Assembly: GCA_959599635.1 (NCBI GenBank)
Contig: CAUGJN010000105.1
Span: 1-6,733 of the forward strand
Origin: an uncultured Collinsella sp.
Lineage (GTDB): Bacteria > Actinomycetota > Coriobacteriia > Coriobacteriales > Coriobacteriaceae
Reading direction: 5' to 3'
DNA length: 6,733 bases
The stretch's first letter is position 1. Each line of letters starts with the position of its first letter. Shown in pieces: positions 1 to 5,112 of the stretch. A model generated the notes under the pieces. It was not told the origin of the DNA. It saw nothing but the letters and a program-made list of their open reading frames with translations, and made no database searches. The translations under genes were made by a program, and so were the position numbers.

Positions 1-5
1 GTATT

Positions 6-34
6 AGGGGGTGTGGGCAACCATGCCCCTTTTT
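6..34 (+). terminator. Intrinsic terminator of a gene upstream of the window
   Basis: The RNA can fold into a continuous stem of about 11 pairs (bases 6-16 with 21-31, including a few G-U pairs) closed by a GCAA tetraloop at 17-20. A run of five T follows at 30-34, partly inside the stem. This is the classic rho-independent layout. It lies about 90 bp before ettA and points rightwards, so it probably ends a + strand transcript from off the left edge and isolates ettA. Between here and the ettA start I see no convincing -35/-10 pair. Confidence 0.65.
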
Positions 35-125
35 CGTTAAGTTTCAGAGCTGGTTTTCTCATTTCGTTTCCACTAAAGCGAATCAAGAATAGGGAAACAG
101 CAGGTAGAAAGGATAAAACAGGCAA

Positions 126-1805
126 ATGGCAGAGTTTATCTACCAGATGTATCAGGCTCGTAAGGCCCATGGCGACAAGGTGATTCTTGACGACGTGACC
201 CTGAGCTTCTACCCCGGTGCCAAGATCGGCGTCGTGGGTCCCAACGGCATGGGCAAGTCGACCCTGCTCAAGATCATGGCCGGTATCGAGGAAGTCTCCA
301 ACGGCGATGCCAGGCTTACCCCCGGCTACACCGTGGGTATCCTGCAGCAGGAGCCGCCGCTCGATGACGACAAGACCGTCATCGAGAACGTGCGCATGGC
401 GTTTGGCGATATGATTGCCAAGGTCGATCGCTTCAACAAGATCGGTGAGGAGATGTGCGACCCGGATTGCGATATGGACGCCCTCATGGCCGAGATGGGC
501 AAGCTCCAGGACGAGATCGACGCCGCCGACGGCTGGGATATCGATTCCAAGCTCGGTCAGGCCATGGACGCCCTGCAGCTGCCCGATTCCGACATGCCGG
601 TCAACGTGCTTTCCGGCGGCGAGCGCCGTCGCGTGGCCCTGTGCAAGCTGCTACTCGAGGCTCCCGACCTGCTGTTGCTCGACGAGCCCACGAACCACCT
701 GGATGCCGAGTCGATCCTGTGGCTCGAGCACTTCCTGCACAACTATCAGGGCGCGGTGCTTGCCGTCACGCATGATCGCTACTTCCTGGATAACGTTGCC
801 GAGTGGATCTGCGAGGTCGACCGCGGCCACCTTTATCCCTACAAGGGCAACTACTCCACGTATCTGGAGACCAAGGCCGCCCGTATCGAGGCTCAGGGCA
901 ACCGCGACGCCAAACTCGCCAAGCGCATGGAGGCCGAGCTCGAGTGGGTACGCAGCTCGCCCAAGGCTCGCCAGGCCAAGAACAAGGCCCGTCTGGCTCG
1001 CTACGAGGAGATGGAGGCCGAGGCCCGCGCCAGCCAGAAGCTCGACTGGACCGACATCCGCATCCCTGTGGGCCCGCGTCTGGGCAACAAGGTGCTCGAG
1101 GCCCATCATCTGCACAAGGAGTTCGATGGCCGCGTGCTCATCGATGACCTTTCGTTCACCCTGCCGCGCAACGGCATTGTGGGCGTCATCGGCCCCAATG
1201 GTGTCGGTAAGACCACGCTGTTCAAGACGATTGTGGGCCTGGAGCCGCTGACTTCGGGCGAGCTCGAGGTGGGCGAGACCGTCAAGATTTCTTACGTCGA
1301 CCAGAACCGTTCCGGCATCGACCCCGATAAGAACCTGTGGGAGGTCGTCTCGGACGGCCTGGACCACATGATGGTCGGCGAGACCGAGGTTCCGAGCCGC
1401 GCTTATGTGGCGAGCTTTGGCTTTAAGGGCCAGGACCAGCAGAAGCGCGCTGGCGTACTCTCCGGTGGCGAGCGCAACCGTCTGAACTTGGCGCTTACGC
1501 TCAAGCAGGGCGGCAACCTGCTGCTCCTCGACGAGCCCACGAACGACCTCGACGTCGAGACGCTGTCCTCGCTCGAAGCGGCGCTGCTCGAGTTCCCGGG
1601 CTGCTCGGTGGTCATTAGCCACGACCGTATGTTCCTAGACCGCGTTGCCACGCACATCCTGGCGTGGGAGGGCACCGACGAGAACCCGGGCAACTGGTAT
1701 TGGTTCGAGGGCAACTTCGAGGCCTATCAGGCCAACCGCATCGAGCGCCTGGGCGAGGACGCAGCCCAGCCGCATCGTATTCACCGCAAGCTGACGCGCG
1801 ATTAG
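126..1805 (+). CDS. ettA: Energy-dependent translational throttle protein EttA (ABC-F ATPase)
   Basis: A 559-residue soluble ABC-F protein; Escherichia coli EttA is about 555. Two ATPase domains are complete. The first has Walker A at residues 38-46 (GPNGMGKST), signature LSGGE at 162-166, Walker B ending D186-E187 and the switch histidine H216. The second has Walker A at 356-364 (GPNGVGKTT), signature LSGGE at 445-449, D469-E470 and H499. The insert at about 95-140 fits the EttA 'arm', and the charged helical linker at about 240-305 (ELEWVR, KARLARYEE) is the P-site tRNA interaction motif of the family. The opening MAEFIYQM and the PGPRLG-type motif before domain 2 match EttA rather than Uup or drug-resistance ABC-F proteins. 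Known role: it binds the ribosomal E site and gates the first elongation step according to ADP/ATP. The start is supported by AGAAAGGA at 106-113, spaced 12 bases, which is slightly long. The gene appears monocistronic, lying between two terminators. Confidence 0.96.
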   Translation: MAEFIYQMYQARKAHGDKVILDDVTLSFYPGAKIGVVGPNGMGKSTLLKIMAGIEEVSNGDARLTPGYTVGILQQEPPLDDDKTVIENVRMAFGDMIAKVDRFNKIGEEMCDPDCDMDALMAEMGKLQDEIDAADGWDIDSKLGQAMDALQLPDSDMPVNVLSGGERRRVALCKLLLEAPDLLLLDEPTNHLDAESILWLEHFLHNYQGAVLAVTHDRYFLDNVAEWICEVDRGHLYPYKGNYSTYLETKAARIEAQGNRDAKLAKRMEAELEWVRSSPKARQAKNKARLARYEEMEAEARASQKLDWTDIRIPVGPRLGNKVLEAHHLHKEFDGRVLIDDLSFTLPRNGIVGVIGPNGVGKTTLFKTIVGLEPLTSGELEVGETVKISYVDQNRSGIDPDKNLWEVVSDGLDHMMVGETEVPSRAYVASFGFKGQDQQKRAGVLSGGERNRLNLALTLKQGGNLLLLDEPTNDLDVETLSSLEAALLEFPGCSVVISHDRMFLDRVATHILAWEGTDENPGNWYWFEGNFEAYQANRIERLGEDAAQPHRIHRKLTRD

Positions 1806-1828
1806 TCGAGCTCAGGTGACCTAATGAG

Positions 1829-1865
1829 AAAGGGACGATAACCTTGAGGGTTATCGTCCCTTTTT
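1829..1865. terminator. Strong hairpin terminator shared by convergent genes
   Basis: A perfect 15-bp inverted repeat (1829-1843 with 1849-1863) surrounds a 5-base loop and is followed on the + strand by T at 1861-1865. It starts about 23 bases after the ettA stop. On the minus strand the same stem begins 3 bases after the stop of the gene ending at 1867 and is followed by TTTCTC. It should therefore work well for ettA and at least moderately for the converging gene. Confidence 0.9.
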
Positions 1866-1866
1866 G

Positions 1867-3174
1867 TTACTTGGTAGAAGGTTCGACTTTATCGATGGCC
1901 CAGGTGGCTCCGAGGCCTCCGGTGGTGTTGCGGCGGATGCGCACGGTGACTTCGTGGCGCTCGCCGGCCTGCGTGTAGCGCAGGGGGAAGCTTGCGCGGT
2001 TTCGCGCGGCCTCGATGGTACCGCGCTCGCGGGCGATCCAGTAGTACTCGCCGACGATGCCGAGCGTGTCGGCGCCGTAGGGGAGATAGGTCGACAACTG
2101 GTGTAGAAGCGGGCCGGGGCAGAAGACCTCGGTTGCGAAATCGACGGGGAAGTCCTTGGGGATGGCGGGCGCTACAGGTGCGGGAGTTGGGGCCTCTGCG
2201 AGTATCGAAGCCGGTGCCGGTGCGGGAATTTGGTCGCAAGCAGAGGCGGGCACGGATTCGATGACGGGTGCGGGCTCCGGCGTTACTTCCGGCTTGATCG
2301 CGGAATCGGCGGGCTTCACGGTGACGGGCGCGTCTGCTACTGCGGTTTCAACCTCAACCTGCGTCGCGTTCCCGTTCTCGACGCTCGACTTTGCCTCGAT
2401 GGGCGTGGATGCCATGGTGGTGATGCCGGCGTTGGCGTTCTCGGGGTCATAGACGACCGTGAGCGAGATGGCGGGCTGCGGTGCCTCGGGCTCCGATGCC
2501 GCCTCGGTAGCGTCCTGTTCTGCGAGTTCTTCGGGCTGATCGTCCTCGGCCTCGTTGCCAAAGACATCGCTGTTTTGGAACGCAGGCGTCTCGGATTGGT
2601 CAGCGGCTTCTTCGGTTGTCGACTTGGGAGCCTCGTTGAGCTCCGCAGCGGCTTCCTGTTCTGACATGACTTCGGGATCGGTCATGGCGGCGATTTCGGT
2701 TTCGGCTTCTGCTGCCACCTCAATAGCGACTTCGATCTCTGTCTCGGGCTCGGGCTCCGGCACAGCTTCAACCGCGGCTTCTGGTTCGGGACGCTTAACG
2801 TGCTTGGGGCGTACAGCCTTGAGGTCCTTCTCGCCGCGCTTTTTCTTTTTATAGGACTGCTTGGCTCCCTTGGCAGCCTTGGGCTTGTCCTCGCCCTTGG
2901 CAAGTGCGGCATCCCATGCCTCGTTGGCGATGACCGTGGCATACAGGCGACCGCCCTTAAAGACGGTCAGCTTAATGCAGTCGTCGAGTTCCTCGAGCAA
3001 CTCGCGCGTGGACTCGAAGCCCAGGTCATAAGCAGTCATGTCGCCAACGGCGAGAGCCTCTTCGACCTGCGTCATAAACGTTTGCTTGCCACACCCAATC
3101 GCATCGCGCAGCAGGCGATACAGATAGATGTGGTTGCCCAGCGAAAGCATGGGCCTAACTATTGTCTTGCTCAT
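1867..3174 (-). CDS. Hypothetical protein: LOTUS-like N-terminal domain, acidic Pro/Ala linker, conserved-looking C-terminal domain
   Basis: A 435-residue protein that I cannot assign to a named family. Residues 16-91 look like a compact folded domain: a helical start (YLYRLLRDAI), then AYDLGFESTRELLEEL followed by a strand-turn-strand (KLTVFKGGRLYATV). That order resembles OST-HTH/LOTUS winged helices, which bind RNA, but the resemblance is by eye only. Residues 93-128 are rich in lysine (including KKKKR) and could contact nucleic acid. Residues about 129-337 are low complexity, rich in Glu, Ala, Pro, Thr and Val, and probably disordered. Residues 338-432 form a second domain with aromatic and Arg-rich motifs (EYYWIARERG, VTVRIRRNT). 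There is no signal peptide or membrane segment, so it is likely cytosolic. An in-frame ATG at 3213 would give 448 residues, but the ATG at 3174 has AAGAGGAG seven bases upstream and is preferred. Codon usage matches the GC-rich background. The reading frame itself is secure; the function is unknown. Confidence 0.85.
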   Translation of the reverse strand: MSKTIVRPMLSLGNHIYLYRLLRDAIGCGKQTFMTQVEEALAVGDMTAYDLGFESTRELLEELDDCIKLTVFKGGRLYATVIANEAWDAALAKGEDKPKAAKGAKQSYKKKKRGEKDLKAVRPKHVKRPEPEAAVEAVPEPEPETEIEVAIEVAAEAETEIAAMTDPEVMSEQEAAAELNEAPKSTTEEAADQSETPAFQNSDVFGNEAEDDQPEELAEQDATEAASEPEAPQPAISLTVVYDPENANAGITTMASTPIEAKSSVENGNATQVEVETAVADAPVTVKPADSAIKPEVTPEPAPVIESVPASACDQIPAPAPASILAEAPTPAPVAPAIPKDFPVDFATEVFCPGPLLHQLSTYLPYGADTLGIVGEYYWIARERGTIEAARNRASFPLRYTQAGERHEVTVRIRRNTTGGLGATWAIDKVEPSTK

Positions 3175-3181
3175 GGCAAAT

Positions 3182-3189
3182 CTCCTCTT
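3182..3189 (-). promoter_or_regulatory. Ribosome binding site deciding the start at 3174
   Basis: On the minus strand AAGAGGAG lies seven bases before ATG 3174. The alternative in-frame ATG at 3213 has no comparable site, and a start there would place this ribosome site inside the coding sequence. The site touches the palindrome at 3187-3202. Confidence 0.8.
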
Positions 3190-3202
3190 TACACATGTAA
3201 AG
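3187..3202. promoter_or_regulatory. 16-bp palindrome abutting the ribosome site (operator or hairpin candidate)
   Basis: CTTTACA-CA-TGTAAAG is an inverted repeat with 7-base arms and a 2-base centre. It sits directly 5' of the AGGAG of the 435-residue gene. As DNA it has the size and symmetry of a dimeric repressor site; as RNA it could fold into a 6-bp stem with an AUGU loop next to the ribosome site. Which one, if either, is real cannot be told from one copy. I saw no second full copy in the window. Confidence 0.4.
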
Positions 3203-3246
3203 CATCTTACCATCGCATGGCGCTCGCCATGACGGCGCCCAAGGCA

Positions 3247-3280
3247 AACGGGCGCGAACCGCTGTCGATTCGCGCCCGTT
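3247..3280 (-). terminator. GC-rich hairpin, probable terminator of the membrane-protein gene
   Basis: A 12-bp perfect inverted repeat (3247-3258 with 3269-3280) with a 10-base loop lies about 30 bases beyond the stop of the gene ending at 3311, in its direction of transcription. The following minus-strand bases read TTTGCCTT, a poor U tract, so it may be a leaky terminator. It separates the two minus-strand genes into different transcription units. Confidence 0.6.
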
Positions 3281-3310
3281 GTACAGGTTGCCTATCTGGG
3301 GATGCAGTGC

Positions 3311-4264
3311 CTAGTTGCCCGATGTCGTGCCTTGGCTTGAACTGTCAGATGCCGTGACGGACGCGGTTCCGCTCGAGCTGTTGGTGTTGCTGTTGTCGGT
3401 AGATCCCGTACTCGGTGTATTGCCATTCGCCTGGTCGCCCGTGCTCGGTTGAGAGCCGTCAGTCGTTTGGCTTGAGTCAGTCGTGCCGGATTGCGTGCCG
3501 CTGTTGTTCGCAGAGGAATCGACGCCCTGCGATTGGTTTTGGGTGTTCGAGGACGAATTGGCAGAGGTAGAACTGTCTTGCGTATCGTCCGTCTGTGCCT
3601 GCTGATCTTGCGACTGGGTGTTGCCATTTGCATCGCTCTCGGTCGTGCGCGACGACAGGATTGGCTCGGGACGCTCGCCCAGACCCTCACCGGCAGTGGT
3701 GATAAGGATGGCGCCGGCGCAGGCGATGACCGCGACGATGGCGATAGCGATCGAGAAGACGATGACCTTCTTTTGCGTCTGGCTGCGCTCAGCCGCCGCC
3801 TTGGCGCGCAGGCTGTTGGGAGCGACGCGCGCCGTGGTCGCGCGTCCCGCAACCTGGCGCATCTCCTGCGTGGTTGCGGCGCCACCTAGGTGCTCCTCGG
3901 CATTCAATTCAACGGGCTCATAGGCGCCGGTAGGGTAGTCGACAGCGGCATGCGTGCCCTTGATTGCTTCGGCGCTGGCGGAGATAAAGTGGCGATAGAC
4001 CTGCGAGGACACAACAGTGATGACTGAGCTCACGGCGGCACCAATCACCGAGCCGGCAATGCCGATCTTTGAAGCAAGCGCCACGCTCGTGGCGGCAGCT
4101 GCGGCGCCGGCGATGATCTGGGGAATGGAAATGTCGTCGAACAGGCCCTTTTTGGGCGCGATGGCCATGGTCTGTCCGATGGAATGGTTTTCGTGAACGC
4201 CGTTGTTCAGTGCGGCGGGAGTCATGACGCGTGTACGCGGCGCGTCGGTGTACTTGGTTGTCAT
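3311..4264 (-). CDS. Hypothetical membrane protein with long Ser/Thr/Asn/Gln-rich C-terminal tail
   Basis: A 317-residue protein with no family I recognise. Residues 1-45 are polar. Residues 47-88 are a long hydrophobic, Gly/Ala-rich stretch broken only by K66, possibly a helical hairpin or re-entrant segment. Residues 90-166 are a polar loop rich in Arg and Lys in its second half. Residues 167-189 are a clear transmembrane helix preceded by KK. From about 193 to the end the chain is almost only Ser, Thr, Asn, Gln, Asp and Gly. By the positive-inside rule the loop is cytosolic, so the tail is predicted to be outside, perhaps as a flexible wall-spanning stalk. I see no LPXTG motif, catalytic motif or N-terminal signal peptide. 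The start at 4264 has GGGAGGA six bases upstream; an ATG at 4360 would add 32 residues without support and is rejected. Function unknown. Confidence 0.85.
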   Translation of the reverse strand: MTTKYTDAPRTRVMTPAALNNGVHENHSIGQTMAIAPKKGLFDDISIPQIIAGAAAAATSVALASKIGIAGSVIGAAVSSVITVVSSQVYRHFISASAEAIKGTHAAVDYPTGAYEPVELNAEEHLGGAATTQEMRQVAGRATTARVAPNSLRAKAAAERSQTQKKVIVFSIAIAIVAVIACAGAILITTAGEGLGERPEPILSSRTTESDANGNTQSQDQQAQTDDTQDSSTSANSSSNTQNQSQGVDSSANNSGTQSGTTDSSQTTDGSQPSTGDQANGNTPSTGSTDNSNTNSSSGTASVTASDSSSQGTTSGN

Positions 4265-4270
4265 ACGGGG

Positions 4271-4277
4271 TCCTCCC
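4271..4277 (-). promoter_or_regulatory. Ribosome binding site deciding the start at 4264
   Basis: On the minus strand GGGAGGA is followed by six bases and then ATG 4264. This near-ideal site is the reason to prefer the 317-residue form over the longer reading from 4360. Confidence 0.8.
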
Positions 4278-4340
4278 GGTGTAAATCTGCTTCGTTTTGT
4301 GTAGCCATCAGGGTACCCACCAGATGTGAATCGTACGTGA

Positions 4341-4368
4341 CATTTAACAGATACCATCAACTCATCAA
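4341..4368 (-). promoter_or_regulatory. Candidate sigma-70 type promoter of the membrane-protein gene
   Basis: On the minus strand TTGATG (4368-4363) and TAAATG (4346-4341) are 16 bases apart, and the -10 is preceded by TGT, an extended -10 feature. Transcription would begin near 4334, leaving a leader of about 70 bases. Each box matches the consensus in about four of six positions. Confidence 0.35.
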
Positions 4369-4400
4369 GGGGGCTTGCTGTCTTTGGTGCAATAGCTTGA

Positions 4401-4409
4401 TGCTAAACT
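4401..4409 (+). promoter_or_regulatory. Weak extended -10 candidate for the two-gene operon
   Basis: TGCTAAACT has the TGn extension and a 4/6 match to TATAAT. No good -35 is found at 16-18 bases. A start about 7 bases downstream would give a short leader with the ribosome site at 4424-4430. It lies in the same 174-bp intergenic region as the divergent minus promoter. Confidence 0.25.
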
Positions 4410-4423
4410 GGATTTACGATTGC

Positions 4424-4430
4424 GAGGTGG
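4424..4430 (+). promoter_or_regulatory. Ribosome binding site deciding the start at 4439
   Basis: GAGGTGG stands eight bases before ATG 4439. The same frame is open back to 4184, but that part overlaps the opposite-strand membrane-protein gene and reads as Cys- and Arg-rich nonsense. ATG 4400 in the same frame has no ribosome site. A GTG at 4436 directly precedes the ATG and cannot be excluded. Confidence 0.7.
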
Positions 4431-4438
4431 TTTACGTG

Positions 4439-4708
4439 ATGTACCCGTATATGACGTTCGAAGACGGTACCGAGGTCATTCATTCTGACCTGATTGCGGA
4501 TGGCGATATCGAAAAGGTTATCGTGCATTTTGAACGACCGACGGCAGAGGGCTTCGACTCCGCTCGTTGTGAGTTACCTTCTTACAATTGGACTATGTGG
4601 GAAGGGCGTTTCACCGACGAGGAGAAGCGAGGATTTGAGACTTTTCTGAGCAATAACGCCCATCTACTGTATCGCTTCGCCGCAAACGGAGGAGCTAAAG
4701 TTGCCTAG
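4439..4708 (+). CDS. Small acidic protein, first gene of a DUF4160 operon (possible antitoxin)
   Basis: An 89-residue protein that I do not assign to a named family. It opens MYPYMTFEDGTEVIHSDL, has a strand-like VIVHFERP segment (27-34), a Trp-containing SYNWTMWEG stretch (48-56) and a C-terminal helix (about 59-80), then ends GGAKVA. It contains 16 Asp/Glu against 8 Lys/Arg, so it is strongly acidic. No signal peptide or membrane segment is seen. Its last 8 bases overlap the start of the DUF4160 gene, so the two are surely co-transcribed and probably translationally coupled. DUF4160 genes elsewhere often pair with a small DUF2442 gene; the F-x-DG motif near the start here is reminiscent of DUF2442, but the rest does not fit clearly. 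Antitoxin is therefore an inference from size, charge and context. GC content is about 50%, well below that of the neighbours. Confidence 0.8.
   Translation: MYPYMTFEDGTEVIHSDLIADGDIEKVIVHFERPTAEGFDSARCELPSYNWTMWEGRFTDEEKRGFETFLSNNAHLLYRFAANGGAKVA
4688..4694 (+). promoter_or_regulatory. Strong ribosome binding site for the TTG start at 4701
   Basis: GGAGGAG lies six bases before TTG 4701 and inside the end of the preceding gene. It is the strongest evidence that the DUF4160 protein begins at a TTG codon rather than at a later methionine; no in-frame ATG occurs in the conserved N-terminal part. Confidence 0.85.
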
Positions 4709-4979
4709 CCTTTTTCTTATTGGCGGCTATAGGGTCTTCTTTTGGTCCAACGAAGCGGGCGAGCCAATCCATGTCCATGTTTGCAAGGGAGCGCCTTCAG
4801 ATAACTCGGCCAAAATCTGGCTGACTCGCAGGGGAGGTTGCATTGTCGCTAATAACAAAGCGAAGATTCCCCGGAGCACGCTTGACGACCTCTGTGAAAT
4901 TATCGCCGCTCAGCATGAATTGATTTGCTCTAAATGGAAGGCATTTTTCCTTGTGGACGAGATCTCGTTCTACTGCTAA
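4701..4979 (+). CDS. DUF4160 domain protein, toxin-like component of a two-gene module
   Basis: A 92-residue protein that covers the whole DUF4160 domain. The family signature is visible: an N-terminal PSLFLIGGYRVFFWSNE segment (2-18), then EPIHVHV (21-27) with the two conserved histidines H24 and H26, the AKIWL strand (37-41), and a C-terminal helix ending in SKW (77-79). The start is TTG at 4701, eight bases inside the previous gene. DUF4160 proteins are small, commonly encoded beside a second small gene, and are regarded as candidate type II toxins; the biochemical activity is not something the sequence shows. Here the partner comes first and is acidic, as in many antitoxin-first operons. 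GC content by count is about 49%, against 67-70% in sample 60-base stretches of ettA and nadE, which suggests transfer. The family call is confident; the toxin role is tentative. Confidence 0.88.
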   Translation: MPSLFLIGGYRVFFWSNEAGEPIHVHVCKGAPSDNSAKIWLTRRGGCIVANNKAKIPRSTLDDLCEIIAAQHELICSKWKAFFLVDEISFYC

Positions 4980-5042
4980 ACGCCATTCTGACTTCTCTTT
5001 TCAATTTTTATCATGAGTCTGCCCCACCAGCGCTGATTGAAC

Positions 5043-5071
5043 TTGACAGTACAATGGAGGCGGACTTTATC
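5043..5071 (+). promoter_or_regulatory. Candidate nadE promoter
   Basis: A perfect -35 hexamer TTGACA (5043-5048) is followed after 17 bases by TTTATC (5066-5071), a weak 3/6 match to the -10. TACAAT at 5050-5055 is a good -10 by itself but has no -35 at the right distance. No terminator is seen between the DUF4160 stop and this point, so read-through into nadE is possible. Confidence 0.4.
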
Positions 5072-5089
5072 GCCGCCGCTCGTTGCGGC
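5059..5089 (+). other. Two overlapping short inverted repeats in the nadE leader
   Basis: GGCGG (5059-5063) can pair with CCGCC (5073-5077), and GCCGC (5075-5079) can pair with GCGGC (5085-5089). The two stems share bases 5075-5077 and exclude each other. Both are only five pairs, with no U tract. The proposed promoter would start transcription inside the first stem, so the alternative fold would exist only on read-through transcripts. The case for regulation is weak. Confidence 0.2.
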
Positions 5090-5112
5090 TAAACGGATGT
5101 GTTGGAGCTCGC

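Noticed and set aside
35..105. Promoter boxes for ettA
   Set aside because: AAGAAT at 85-90 could be a -10, but the bases 17 upstream match the -35 consensus poorly; no other pair is better.
651..1622. Long minus-strand open frame (323 codons) opposite ettA
   Set aside because: It lies wholly antisense to a confidently identified gene. GC-rich third positions routinely open antisense frames, and the translation resembles no family.
1864..2854. Several + strand open frames opposite the acidic linker region
   Set aside because: They are mirror images of the Glu/Ala/Pro-rich low-complexity coding sequence and lack credible ribosome sites.
3133..3197. Short upstream open frame (ATG at about 3197, 13 codons on the minus strand) overlapping the start of the 435-residue gene
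   Set aside because: It has no ribosome site of its own and its ATG is simply the centre of the palindrome; probably chance.
3175..3213. Thirteen extra N-terminal residues on the 435-residue protein (start at 3213)
   Set aside because: The ribosome site for ATG 3174 would fall inside the coding region, and the ATG at 3213 has no ribosome site of its own.
4184..4438. Upstream extension of the acidic-protein frame to a start at 4184
   Set aside because: It overlaps the opposite-strand membrane-protein gene, has no ribosome site and encodes Cys-rich sequence unlike the conserved-looking part; the start at 4439 has GAGGTGG.
4980..5040. Terminator after the DUF4160 gene
   Set aside because: The stretch is T-rich but shows only a 4-bp GACT/AGTC pairing; no stem strong enough to call.
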